Positions 19,196 through 28,759 of a stretch of DNA of 64,000 nucleotides are shown one piece after another. The position numbers and the translations under genes are program-made. Position 1 is the stretch's first letter, and every line of letters begins with the position of its first letter. Source of the stretch: Spraguea lophii (lineage: Eukaryota; Microsporidia; Spragueidae); the NCBI GenBank assembly GCA_001887945.1, contig LDOQ01000066.1, positions 170,800 to 234,799 on the forward strand, written 5' to 3'. The notes under the pieces are model-generated. The model saw only the letters and a list, made by a program, of their open reading frames with translations, was not told where the DNA came from and ran no database searches.

Positions 19196-20419
19196 TTAAT
19201 AATATGCTAAACCGGGACGAGGTATTTGAACATCATTTTCAAGTATGTATGGGCCATTATAATGGACGATACAAGGGTTTCCTTTTGAATGATGTTTATT
19301 CAATGTTCTGTTGTTTAGAATATGTTCTTCTTGGGGTTGTATGTCTACCCTCATTACGTATGGACCATTATATTGTACGATATGAGGTTTTTCTTCTGGA
19401 TGATGTTCATATGTTAAATCAATATCTTTAACTTCTTCTTCTAACTTTTTTCTATTGATTCTTCTAGTGTAGTTTCTTGCAAAAGGAAAATAGTGTAGCG
19501 TATTTTGTTTCAAAGTACTTTCCATTTCAGAGGTTGTTTTTTTGTTATGTATTGGTTGGTTCTCTTCTAAAATAGGGGAGTTGTTCTGAATCTGTGATGT
19601 CACTTGACTAGTTATTTTTTTACCATCATTTTCGTTCGGAATGTCTAATGCTGAACGTGATTCTTCTGTTGAGGCGTCACTTGTTGTTAGAGGTTTCACG
19701 ATGCATGATAAACTATTATCGATTCCTCTAGTTGAATTATCTGAAAATTCTGGTAATTCTGGCAATTCTGATAATTCTGATAATTCTGATAATTTCGAAA
19801 ACTCATCGTGTATATATTTTTTAAGTGCTTTTCCTATTCCTTGTTCGGAGGACATATGATTTTGAAGATCAATACAAGTTAGTTTTGGTAATTTATTGCC
19901 AAATCGAGGTTCTTCATAATCGGATTCTGATAATTTAATGCCACATCGAGGTTCTTCATAATCTGATTCTGATAATATACCTTTAGTCCCCAACTCTTTA
20001 TCATTATCTTTTAATATCGTATCACAAAAATATATTGGATTGCTACAATAAGAAGGGGGAGAAGGAGGCAAAGGAGGCAAAGGTCTATCACAAAAAGAAG
20101 TAGAGTTTGTATGTTCTATAATGTTCTTTTTTTGCGGTTTGAATAAATTTATTATGCTTGCTTTAATTTCTTTTCCACGATTAATTATACGTGATTTTAA
20201 ACCATTCTTTGTCTTTTTTATTTTGGTTTTCGTTGGTAATTCGCACTCTAGATATTCAACATCTTCAGCATTGGTTAAGTCGTGATTTCCTTTTTTTCCT
20301 ACATCTTTGTTTTTTAAAATACCACTGGGGTTTATTTCTGTATTGTTGATAGATATCCCAAATATATCCTTTATATCAAAAAAGAATATTGTAACTGCTG
20401 TCAAAATATAAAATTTCAT
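19196..20419 (-). CDS. Secreted, repeat-rich protein of unknown function
   Basis: A 407-residue protein with a clear signal peptide (MKFYILTAVTIFFF) and no membrane span after it. The mature part is mostly low-complexity, in distinct blocks. There is a Pro run (RPLPPLPPSPPSYC, about residue 115). Two tandem copies of a 15-16-residue unit around SESDYEEPR(C/F)G follow near 150-180. A SELSELSELPELPE stretch lies near 212-225. Near the C-terminus are two copies of a unit of about 35 residues containing HIVQYNGPYV / CIVHYNGPYI. I know no family. A secreted repetitive protein of this type could sit in the spore wall or polar tube, or be exported to the host; the sequence does not decide. ATCCTTTTAAC precedes the first ATG. 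Confidence 0.75.
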   Translation of the reverse strand: MKFYILTAVTIFFFDIKDIFGISINNTEINPSGILKNKDVGKKGNHDLTNAEDVEYLECELPTKTKIKKTKNGLKSRIINRGKEIKASIINLFKPQKKNIIEHTNSTSFCDRPLPPLPPSPPSYCSNPIYFCDTILKDNDKELGTKGILSESDYEEPRCGIKLSESDYEEPRFGNKLPKLTCIDLQNHMSSEQGIGKALKKYIHDEFSKLSELSELSELPELPEFSDNSTRGIDNSLSCIVKPLTTSDASTEESRSALDIPNENDGKKITSQVTSQIQNNSPILEENQPIHNKKTTSEMESTLKQNTLHYFPFARNYTRRINRKKLEEEVKDIDLTYEHHPEEKPHIVQYNGPYVMRVDIQPQEEHILNNRTLNKHHSKGNPCIVHYNGPYILENDVQIPRPGLAYY

Positions 20420-21963
20420 GTTAAAAGGATTATTTAAATTTCTTTTATAGTTGTAATTCTTATCAAAAAAAATGTTTTTTTTATCTGAAATTAAATAATA
20501 AATTTGATATATTATATTGCTTTATATATTATAGTATTTTTCTTTTGATTCTGAAAAGAAAATATAAAAAACAATATTTAATAAAAATAAATTTTTTTGT
20601 AATTTTATAAATATTTTTTTTATCAAATTATTTAACATCAAGGAATTTAATAAAAAAAAGATTATAAAATACTTATGTTATACCTTTGAAAGAAATTATT
20701 TTTTTCTATCCTTGTGATGTCAATAAATAAATATTAAAAAGATTAATAACTTAGTAATTGTATTAAAATATAATACGCTTCGTTATTTTCATTTCTTAAA
20801 AAAACAAATAATATTAGATAATATTTTAATAATGATGAATTATACGCTCTTTTTTATATATTGCTTAATTCCACACTATGTTTTTTTTATATTATTTGTG
20901 TGTACTCCTAGAATTGTATCAATAAAAGATATAAAATAGTTTACAATTGAATGAAAATAATTTTTATGAATATTACTATAAACTCTACAATAAATTGTGT
21001 AAATAATGCTATCTTTTATAATATACTTTTTTACAGAATTTGTTTATTTCAACTTTACTTTTTTAATAGAAAGCTGTAATGCTATTTTTCTCTAACTTAT
21101 TCTCTCCACAACTCCCCGAATGTAAGTTCTCTCTATTCTATGCCTTTGTTATATTTTCTCTTGTCAGACTTAGATTCATTGATTTCTACAATTGCTTTTT
21201 CCTGTTTAATTTGCTTTCTTTACTATATCTTAACACAACTTTTCCTATTATTTTAATTGTTATTATATTTTTACGTTACATAATAATTTAAATACTCTTG
21301 CTACTTATTAAAATGTTATATATTATTGAAATAAATTTATCCCAATTTAATGTTTAATAATAAAAATTTCAGTTTTTATACATTTTATTAAATTTTTGAC
21401 ATTTTTTACAATGTTCCTCTTACTGAGACAATGTTTACACATCATCATAATTGCTTTTTTTCTTTTCTTCTATACATATCTTTTTAAAACATTCTACTGT
21501 TATTTCTTTTTTTATTGTCATCACAAGAATAGAAAAAAATAATTTCTTTCAAAAGGGTATATTGTAGGTATCTGAGTTCCAACTGAAAAATATATAAAAA
21601 ATTAATTCAAGTTATTTACTTAATAAAGTTATTTTAAAATAAAATAATCAGTATTTTTTTGTTTACAACAATTTGTATCAAGCAAATCTCTTAATTCGTA
21701 CACTTTCAAAAATTATAATGGATTTTCTCTGCTCAATAAATTTTTTATTTTATTCATACAACAAATAATTTGAGTCAATTACTTTTTTAATATTCTATTA
21801 ACTTCCTATTCTACACTTTTTCGTCGTATTTGATAGTGATCTATTATTTATAAAACTGTTTAAAACTTATCTCCTTCATAACAGCAATTATCTTCAAAAT
21901 TTTTTTATTTTCAAAATCTCTTTATTTATTTTATTATCTCTTATTTGGTCTGTTATATCCTTT
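20420..21963. other. Long AT-rich intergenic, no gene seen
   Basis: 1.5 kb without a convincing gene. An open frame at 21079-21291 encodes only a Phe/Leu-rich string in a pyrimidine-rich stretch and has no start signal, so I do not call it. Confidence 0.5.
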
Positions 21964-21976
21964 TATGTATGTTATA
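21964..21976. repeat. 13-bp target-site duplication, left copy
   Basis: TATGTATGTTATA, identical to 22466-22478. Confidence 0.85.
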
Positions 21977-22465
21977 CGATTTACGAATGAAACTTTTATT
22001 TATCAAAGCTTCCTGGCCGGTTGCGGCCTACCATGGTCTGTGACCTTCGGTTCCTCGAGCGAATTTAAGCTTGTACTAACTGGTTTCGCTACAGATATGC
22101 ATTAATCTCATCTTACCTTATGCTCCAGAGTGTTAGGATTTTGCATCTGGTGCACGTCGCCGCCCCCACTTCCAGCTCTTAAGGAATTCCCAGCCTCTTT
22201 CGTTGCATAGTATTGGCCGAGTCACAAATCAATACAGGGATTGCAACTACATCAGCTGAACACTACTTTAATCTAGTAGCGGGGCCGTCATACAAGGCAC
22301 AGCTATGCTGCGCTATCGAAACCTCACCCACTCAACAACCTTTTTCTTCTCTTCTCCGTTTATTATTATTCTTTTTTTGTTTTGAAAATTTTTCTGGATG
22401 AGGGATTCGAACCCGCCAGGCTTGGGGTTTGGTTACCACCCCACGACCACTGGGCCAGGCGGGAC
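21977..22465 (-). mobile_element. tRNA-derived SINE-like element, full-length copy
   Basis: A 489-bp element read on the minus strand, bounded by a perfect 13-bp target-site duplication (TATGTATGTTATA, 21964-21976 and 22466-22478). Its 5' end is a tRNA-like head of about 75 nt with Pol III box A TGGCCCAGTGG (22447-22457) and box B GGTTCGAATCC (22403-22413), 33 bases apart. The D and T arms partly fold, but the two acceptor strands do not pair, so it is not a working tRNA. A unique body of about 380 nt follows. Near the 3' end are two small hairpins (GGCCG/CGGCC at 22015-22028 and GGTC/GACC at 22035-22045), and the element ends AAAGTTTCATT plus a short tail. This is the best preserved of about thirteen copies here. 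It has no coding capacity and must use reverse transcriptase supplied by another element. Confidence 0.88.
22403..22457 (-). promoter_or_regulatory. Internal Pol III promoter (A and B boxes) of the SINE-like element
   Basis: Box A TGGCCCAGTGG (22447-22457) and box B GGTTCGAATCC (22403-22413) fit the tRNA-type consensus. A TTTT run on the RNA strand at 22386-22389, about 80 nt into the element, could cause partial early termination. Confidence 0.75.
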
Positions 22466-22478
22466 TATGTATGTTATA
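22466..22478. repeat. 13-bp target-site duplication, right copy
   Basis: TATGTATGTTATA, identical to 21964-21976. Confidence 0.85.
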
Positions 22479-23054
22479 TTATTAATAAATTCCTTAAGAC
22501 TGTTTAATTACGTGGCTCTGAAATAATAACTAAATCATAAATATAACAGATCTTTATTTTTTATAATAAAGTTGAACGGTCCTTTAAATATTTTAAATAA
22601 ACTAACTGAAACAACTTGTGAGATTCCTGTATTTTCTTCACAATAATATACAATCTCCTTCTTTCGTGAAAGAATATATGACTATCTTTTCGTTTTCTGG
22701 TTTGGGCTATTTTTTCATAATCATCATCATTGAAAAAATTATTAAAACGTCATTCTAAAAAAATTTTTCATTCATTAAAATTATAAAAGAAAATTCACAG
22801 TTTTTGAATCACAATCATTATAAAAAAATTTATTATGTATTTTTTAGAGATAATGAAAATTTATTTTTTATAAATATATATAACATATTAATATTCTTTA
22901 TTGCTCTGTTTTTTAAATATTGATATTAAAAGATCCCATTTTACAGACAAATACGGAAGTTACTAATATAGTTTTCTGATTAACCTTTTATATCTCAATT
23001 AATCTAATACGAATAATTGAAGAATACATTATAACTTAAGATTTTTATATAACC
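22479..23054. other. Intergenic upstream of the LRR gene
   Basis: AT-rich with no gene seen. TATATAACC ends at the ATG of the next gene. Confidence 0.5.
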
Positions 23055-24665
23055 ATGTCAATTTTTAGATTTTTATTCTTATTTCATTATATTTTAACCA
23101 GCAATTTACAACCGAAAAAGACATTGATTGAAGAAAATATGATATTTCTTGAGGATTTTATTACATATTTTCTAGGATCTTTATCGTTCCTTGGAAATGT
23201 AGCTGTTAAGATAAATGTAATCAGATTTATAACAAAAGTTGATGTATCATCACACCCTCACTATAAAATACCAGAAAACATCATAGGGATGCAGGTGTAT
23301 TCATCATATGGATATCAAACATCAAAAATATTATTTGAACATAAAAATAAAGTCAAATTTTTAAAACTCATGGATTTTTACACTTATGAGAAAACGGAAT
23401 TTGTCGATTTGTTGAAACATTTTCAAGCATTAGAAAAACTTGAATTATATACCACAGACTTTAGACATATAGATATATCATTTCTACATCATCTGAAAAC
23501 CCTAAAGATATATTTTGGGTATTTGGATAAATTCCCCAAAAATTTTTCAATTATAAAAATTCGAAATCTCTCATTAATGGAATGTTTTTATAGTTTTCCC
23601 TTTTTAACAAATAGATATAATTATACTGTAGAAATAAATACCCAAATGAACTTAATATTTAAAGAAATTTTTAGAAACAAATTTTTAGATAGGATTAATT
23701 TAAGTCGTAATAATATCGAAAATTTTGATATGGATTTTAGTGAATTTCCCGGTAGAATATTAATTATATCTCATAATTTCTTAACAAAGATAAATGATTC
23801 TATATGCTCATTACGAAAATTAGAGATTTTAAATTTAGCAGATAATCTTATCAGCGAAATACCATATACACTTTGCAATTTAACAAATTTAAAAGAATTA
23901 AATTTACGTGGTAATTATCTCTCTATCACCAATGTATACATGCCCATAGGTAATCTAAAAGTATTAGATGTATCATGTAATGGTAAAAATCAACCGATAT
24001 TGGTTTTTCAACATTCTATTAGTAATTTTACTTTAGCATGCCAGAGTAACCATCAACTGCAAATAAATAATCAAAATTTCAAAGAAAGCATTACAACATT
24101 GATAATAAAAGATTTAAATTATGTTCCCAGAATATTTTTAACAGAAGAAAACGACAGTAGATTAGTAAACGAATTATCAGAATTAGCGAACATAAGAATC
24201 TTAAAGGTATCTATCAGAAGTTTTAGTTTTTTTAATAAGGAGTTTTATAATTTAAAAAAACTAGAAATTCTTAAAATAATTATCAATGATTATCAAGAAG
24301 ATAAAAATTACGATTATAATCTGTTAGAACGTTTTATAAAAGGTGCAAATGAACATTTAAATATAAAAACGTTAAAATATTTTCAAATGCCACGAAGTAA
24401 CATCCCTAAGGCTTTATTAAAACTGAGAACCGTGGAAGTTTTTCATATTCATAATTGTATTATAGCTTCGGAATTTGAAATTATTTCAAAAATGATACAT
24501 TTACAATATTTATCTTTTTCATTATGTTTTTTTGATATTAACGTCGAAAGTATAATATTAAATATTAAAACATTGAAAAATATTAAATTCAAAAATAACA
24601 TAGTACCAGATGATATGGATCAAAGGAATATTAAAATAAAATTGTTAAAAACAACAGAAATATAA
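23055..24665 (+). CDS. Secreted leucine-rich-repeat protein 1
   Basis: A 536-residue protein with a hydrophobic N-terminus (MSIFRFLFLFHYILTSNLQ) that reads as a signal peptide, followed by leucine-rich repeats from about residue 90 to the end. The best-formed units are in the middle: INLSRNNIENFDM, LEILNLADNLISEIP and LKELNLRGNYLSI, i.e. the LxxLxLxxNxLxxIP pattern. The N-terminal and C-terminal repeats are more degenerate. No membrane anchor or C-terminal domain is visible. LRRs bind proteins. Secreted LRR families are known in microsporidia and are suspected to act at the spore surface or in the host; the partner here is unknown. A second secreted LRR protein is at 31702-34152. Confidence 0.82.
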   Translation: MSIFRFLFLFHYILTSNLQPKKTLIEENMIFLEDFITYFLGSLSFLGNVAVKINVIRFITKVDVSSHPHYKIPENIIGMQVYSSYGYQTSKILFEHKNKVKFLKLMDFYTYEKTEFVDLLKHFQALEKLELYTTDFRHIDISFLHHLKTLKIYFGYLDKFPKNFSIIKIRNLSLMECFYSFPFLTNRYNYTVEINTQMNLIFKEIFRNKFLDRINLSRNNIENFDMDFSEFPGRILIISHNFLTKINDSICSLRKLEILNLADNLISEIPYTLCNLTNLKELNLRGNYLSITNVYMPIGNLKVLDVSCNGKNQPILVFQHSISNFTLACQSNHQLQINNQNFKESITTLIIKDLNYVPRIFLTEENDSRLVNELSELANIRILKVSIRSFSFFNKEFYNLKKLEILKIIINDYQEDKNYDYNLLERFIKGANEHLNIKTLKYFQMPRSNIPKALLKLRTVEVFHIHNCIIASEFEIISKMIHLQYLSFSLCFFDINVESIILNIKTLKNIKFKNNIVPDDMDQRNIKIKLLKTTEI

Positions 24666-24778
24666 AATCCAATATATCAAAAAAATAAAAGCCTGTTGTC
24701 TATTTAATGTTTATACTTTTTAATCGTAAAATTTTATTATGGTTAATATTCTTTAATGAATACCAGTTATTTTTTTTA

Positions 24779-25125
24779 ATGAAATTTATATTTATAGAAG
24801 TTCTATGGACGCCGTGGTCTATGACTTTTGGTTCCTAAAGCATATTAAACATACATTAACTGTTTTACTACAGATATGCATTGACATTGTCTTACCATTT
24901 ATTCCAAAGTATTAAGATTTTGCGTATGATGTACGTAATTGCCCTCGGTCTTAATGAAATTCTTAATCTTTTCTTAGCACAGTACCGGCTAAGTCACAAA
25001 TCAATACAAGAATTGTAATTACATTAGTTAGACACTACTTTAATCCAGTTTTACATGTCGTATATGACATAGTTAATGCTGCATTATCAAATTTTCATCC
25101 ATTCACAACATTTCTTATCTTCTAA
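24779..25125 (-). mobile_element. SINE-like element, 5'-truncated decayed copy
   Basis: Minus-strand copy starting GAAATTTATATTTATAGAAG at 24781. The body matches include ACTGTTTTACTACAGATATGC and AAGTCACAAATCAATACAAG. The head is absent, with truncation at about the same point as the 3143-3514 copy. Confidence 0.75.
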
Positions 25126-25435
25126 AAAATAAATATATTATACATCTTTCTCAATGTATTTTCATTATTAATACAGGAAGAAACAACTTTGATTTTTTTC
25201 TTAAATAAATAATTTATTTTGTAGATAAAAGAATATATATTTCTTATGTTACATTAAATAAATAAATAATTGTTATCTACCATGAATTGCATACTTTAAA
25301 TAACATACTACTTTTTGATTAATTATAATAATTTAAAATAATCATAATACAAATTATATAATAATGATATAAAGAAAGAATAAATTCTTTTAAAATAAGA
25401 TTATCACAATTAAAAAAAATAATTAAATATAAAAA
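25126..25435. other. Intergenic, no gene seen
   Basis: AT-rich DNA between a repeat copy and the 5S gene. An A-run at 25431-25436 (T-run on the minus strand) is the likely 5S terminator. Confidence 0.5.
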
Positions 25436-25549
25436 ATACAGCACCACGCTTTCTCAAGTAGTCGCCCACCTTAATACTTACATGGCTCTTACTGGCTTAA
25501 CTTCGGAGATCGGACGGGATCCGGTGGTTTTCAGTAGATATGGCCGTAT
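25436..25549 (-). rRNA. 5S ribosomal RNA, copy 2
   Basis: Same length and landmarks as the copy at 5760-5873, on the opposite strand, about 20 kb away. Here the terminal stem pairs fully (ATACGGC with GCTGTAT). Differences from copy 1 include CCACCGG for TCACCGG, GTAAGTATT for GTGAGTATT and AAAGCGTGG for AAAACATGG. A T-run follows the 3' end. Confidence 0.95.
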
Positions 25550-25947
25550 CTGTTTTGGGTCGTATATTTCATATATAATATAAATAATATATAGTTTAAC
25601 AATCGTCAAGTAATTTAAGATTATGAAAGAGCTTAAGAAAATAAGCATAATTTATTTAAGCGTTTACTTATACAGATGAAAAAAGTTTCATATGTATATT
25701 TGATCATTTTATAAACCAACCTTTATCAGTTATCGATGCCGTGTTTCATTGATAGGTCGTTTCGGGGTATATTATTTAAAATAATAATCATTCCGAATCT
25801 TAACCCAAATACATGAAATTCATCCTACATTGTAGTTACGAAATTGTTTTAAAAAATTATAGAAGAGTTAATCCTCTTATTTTTGTAAATATTTTCGATC
25901 TAAGTAGTAAAGATTTTACATATTAAATTTATAAAATTGTATTTATT
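25550..25947. other. Intergenic, no gene seen
   Basis: No recognisable gene or repeat. Confidence 0.45.
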
Positions 25948-26199
25948 TTAAAAAATATTACTACACAACACCGGTGAATCATTTTCGTCTTTATCTCTAT
26001 AATATATATAAGTAATCGGTAAAAATACAAAAGAAATAGAAAACAAAGATATATTCATAACACTTCTTATATAGTCTATACACGTAGAATATCTACGAAT
26101 GGATAATTTATTATTTACGGTATCTATTATTTTTATATGTGCTTTTTCTATTATATCTATTTTATCAAAAAAATTAAAAACCTTTTTTAAAGATATCAT
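25948..26199 (-). CDS. Small membrane protein, unknown
   Basis: An 83-residue open frame. The ATG is preceded directly by TCTCCCTC, a good microsporidian start signal, which is the main reason to accept it. The N-terminal half is amphipathic and basic (FNFFDKIDIIEKAHIKIIDT). A single hydrophobic stretch (MNISLFSISFVFLPITYIYY, about residues 48-67) is likely a membrane anchor, followed by a short acidic C-terminus. No family recognised. Confidence 0.6.
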   Translation of the reverse strand: MISLKKVFNFFDKIDIIEKAHIKIIDTVNNKLSIRRYSTCIDYIRSVMNISLFSISFVFLPITYIYYRDKDENDSPVLCSNIF

Positions 26200-26816
26200 G
26201 AGGGAGAATTTATTTGAAAATAAAAAATATTAATAAAATAAGAATAAAATAGATTGTTATAATCATATTTTATATTTATGAAATAATATTTACAATAAAA
26301 ATAAATTATCCTTAACAATTATTTTAATACAATAAAAATAATTACGCCTTAAAAAATAAAATTTAAAGCTGAAATTATAATTAATAAAATTTTCTTGGGA
26401 TGATTCAACATTCCAGGATTCGTGATTTTTAATTCTTAAATTTGTATTTATTATATATTACAATATTTGACTAATATCAGGTTACATTATATTCAGATAA
26501 TAAAAGTTTGGTGTAAAATGTATATTACTACATTTTAGTTTATTTTATAATATTCTAACCTCCTTTGCATATAGGCTAACAGAATTTTCGCCGATATGTA
26601 ATTATTTCACGGCATTGGCCAAATATTGTTCTAATGCAACAATAAGCATGAATATAAAAACATATTATTAAACTATTTTTCTCGTTTGATTTTGTATAGA
26701 AGGTAAATTAAACTTGTGACTTACAGATATCTTTCAAATCTGATTATTATTATGTATTATAGGGTCACATTAAGGTTTTTAAAACAATAAGTAAATTTTT
26801 TGAACAAACTTTTTAT
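26200..26816. other. Intergenic, no gene seen
   Basis: 617 bases without an open frame worth calling. A faint resemblance to the dispersed repeat around 26400-26500 is too weak to claim. Confidence 0.4.
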
Positions 26817-27386
26817 TTAAAAGCCTAAAAACACATTATCACAATCATTAGTAAATTCTTCATACAAAAAATAACCTTTCTCATCAAATAGGTCTCCTAG
26901 ATATCTATGGTATTTTATAGGAATTATATTATCATTTTTATAAATTATAATTTCATAGTTATTCTCCTGATCAGAACATATAATTCTTATTTTGCTTTCA
27001 GTTGTTTCTTTTTTATTTTTTGATTTCTTCTTCTTTTGATCTTCTACTTTTTTGTTTTTTGTTCCCATAAAAATCATGTTACTGTATCTTAACCATACAA
27101 TCAATTCTAAAAGATTGTTCATAATATAATATATAGCACACAACCATGCTATTATTTTTTTTGCCTTTTCAAATTCAACTTTTAAAGAATAGTATAATAC
27201 TACTAATGTAATAATAGTAGATAAAATACCTACGTCGTTCCTTATGTCTACGATAAGATTAGATTTTTTGTATTGCTTAACGAAAGTGAGGTAATCACTT
27301 AAATAATCGTTCAACGTAGCTTTGACGAGATCTAAATCAGATGTATCAATACATGTGTTTTTGTATTTTTTCTCTAATCTCTCCAT
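26817..27386 (-). CDS. SPC2: Signal peptidase complex subunit 2 (SPC25)
   Basis: A 189-residue homolog of SPC2/SPC25, an accessory subunit of the ER signal peptidase complex that contacts the Sec61 translocon. Typical features are an N-terminal cytosolic helical part with an IRNDVGILSTIITLVVLYYS segment, a second hydrophobic segment (IIAWLCAIYYIMNNLLELIV), then a cytosolic Lys-rich loop and a small C-terminal domain. ACCCTTC directly precedes the ATG. It lies 77 bases downstream of RAD4 on the same strand. SPC1, a partner in the same complex, starts on the other side of RAD4. Confidence 0.8.
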   Translation of the reverse strand: MERLEKKYKNTCIDTSDLDLVKATLNDYLSDYLTFVKQYKKSNLIVDIRNDVGILSTIITLVVLYYSLKVEFEKAKKIIAWLCAIYYIMNNLLELIVWLRYSNMIFMGTKNKKVEDQKKKKSKNKKETTESKIRIICSDQENNYEIIIYKNDNIIPIKYHRYLGDLFDEKGYFLYEEFTNDCDNVFLGF

Positions 27387-27463
27387 GAAGGGTAAAATAT
27401 TTTTGGGAATGTTAACAAATAAAATAGAAATATTTATATTTATAATACCCTATTAAAATATGT

Positions 27464-28723
27464 TTAAATGTTTTTCTTGATTTCTAAATATTTTTCTGTT
27501 CTCTTAATAAGCTTATTCCATAATTTGTATTTTCTTTTCGAATTTTTTATCAATGTGATTTTATTAATAAAAAATTTAAGATTTTCAAAAGCAATATAAA
27601 ATGGAATTAAATATTTCTTTTCAATAAAAACACCTTCAATTATTGGACCAGTGTAATTATATCCTATAAAAGTCTCTCTATATTGTAATTCTAATTTTTT
27701 ACATACATTTACAGAAAGTCTATTTTTAGAATAAAAACAATTTTTAGGGATATGATTTTTATGTAAAAATTTCATCGTATTTTTATCTTTTGATAATTCC
27801 GTAACTTCAATATCTTTTGAATTCCATTCAGCATATAATTTTATATTTTTTACAATTGCTGATGGTTTTCCATCTGGAACCTTTCCCATCCTTTCTAATT
27901 GTCTTTCCGATTTTAAAACTTTAACATTTTGCCTATAAAAAACTAATGAGCCTTTAAAAGTACCTATAGGATCTCTACGAGGAAATATCATTTCATAAGG
28001 TTTTAATAAGGATTCACAAACTATTATTGGATTATCTTTCATTTTCTTAATACTTTTGGGTATTTTTGACAATCTCTGATTGTCTAACATTTCAAACTCA
28101 TAAAAACCTTTATAATATTTTTCTTCGCTGATTTTTAGTTTATCTTCTATTTTTACATTTTTAAAGCTTTCTAAATTCTTTATAGAATAATTATATTTGT
28201 TATTCATTTTTTCTTTGAATTGACTACATTCTATATTTTGTATTACACTTCTAAATATTTTTAAATTTTTATAATTTTTATTACACATTGCTACTGTCTG
28301 CTCCTTCACTTGAAACTTCCCATCAACAGAAAATATATTACCAGATAAATTATTTTTAGATATACAATGTTTATATGTAATATACTCTATAATAGTATTT
28401 AAATTTAAATCAAAATATATTCTACATGGTATTTTTAGATTATTGAGTATATGAAATATCTCTATATGTAAAATATATAATTCTTTTTCTTTAATATTAT
28501 TTTTTAAAAATAATTCTACTTCATTAACTACTTTCTCCGAAGAAGTAGATGCTGTATTAAATTTTGTGTTATTTTTATTCAACAAAAATAATATATTCAA
28601 TATTTTATTCAATATTTTTATTTTTTCTTCCTCTATAGAAGTTTTTTCTATTTTAACATTCTCTTCTACAAATATTTCATTTTCATCATGCAATATTTCA
28701 TTCCAATTACTATCCGAATCCAT
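27464..28723 (-). CDS. RAD4: RAD4/XPC nucleotide excision repair damage sensor
   Basis: A 419-residue, much shortened Rad4/XPC protein, the factor that finds helix-distorting DNA lesions and starts global nucleotide excision repair. The three beta-hairpin domains are visible. BHD1 begins IPKSIKKMKDNPIIVCESLL and continues with the hallmark KPYEMIFPRRDPIG. BHD2 contains VFYRQNVKVLKSERQLERMG. BHD3 contains NHIPKNCFY, SVNVCKKLELQYRETFIGY and TGPIIEGVFI. The N-terminal transglutaminase-like domain is reduced to a weak helical region (about residues 35-200). Yeast Rad4 is about 750 residues. The gene is divergent from SPC1, with only 36 bases between the two start codons. RAD7, also in excision repair, is at 39853-41109. 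Confidence 0.85.
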   Translation of the reverse strand: MDSDSNWNEILHDENEIFVEENVKIEKTSIEEEKIKILNKILNILFLLNKNNTKFNTASTSSEKVVNEVELFLKNNIKEKELYILHIEIFHILNNLKIPCRIYFDLNLNTIIEYITYKHCISKNNLSGNIFSVDGKFQVKEQTVAMCNKNYKNLKIFRSVIQNIECSQFKEKMNNKYNYSIKNLESFKNVKIEDKLKISEEKYYKGFYEFEMLDNQRLSKIPKSIKKMKDNPIIVCESLLKPYEMIFPRRDPIGTFKGSLVFYRQNVKVLKSERQLERMGKVPDGKPSAIVKNIKLYAEWNSKDIEVTELSKDKNTMKFLHKNHIPKNCFYSKNRLSVNVCKKLELQYRETFIGYNYTGPIIEGVFIEKKYLIPFYIAFENLKFFINKITLIKNSKRKYKLWNKLIKRTEKYLEIKKNI

Positions 28724-28754
28724 GAAGGACTAAATTTAAAGAATAAAAATATTA

Positions 28755-28758
28755 CCCC
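28755..28758 (+). promoter_or_regulatory. CCCC start signal of SPC1
   Basis: TTACCCCA directly before the ATG at 28760. It rejects an upstream ATG at 28688 that would overlap the divergent RAD4 gene. Confidence 0.65.
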
Positions 28759-28759
28759 A

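Noticed and set aside
21079..21291. 70-residue Phe/Leu-rich protein
   Set aside because: Open only because the DNA is pyrimidine-rich; no C-run start and no recognisable features. An ATGTAAGT at 21118 looked like a start-adjacent splice site, but no coding sequence follows.
22213..22401. 62-codon open frame on the plus strand
   Set aside because: Incidental reading of the full-length SINE body and head on the non-transcribed strand.
22391..22466. Ordinary tRNA gene on the minus strand
   Set aside because: Box A and B are good, but the acceptor strands do not pair, the anticodon loop is oversized, and the sequence continues into a dispersed body with copies elsewhere.
26390..26520. Further SINE copy
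   Set aside because: A few ordered similarities (TTAATTCTTAAATTTGTAT), but not distinguishable from AT-rich background.
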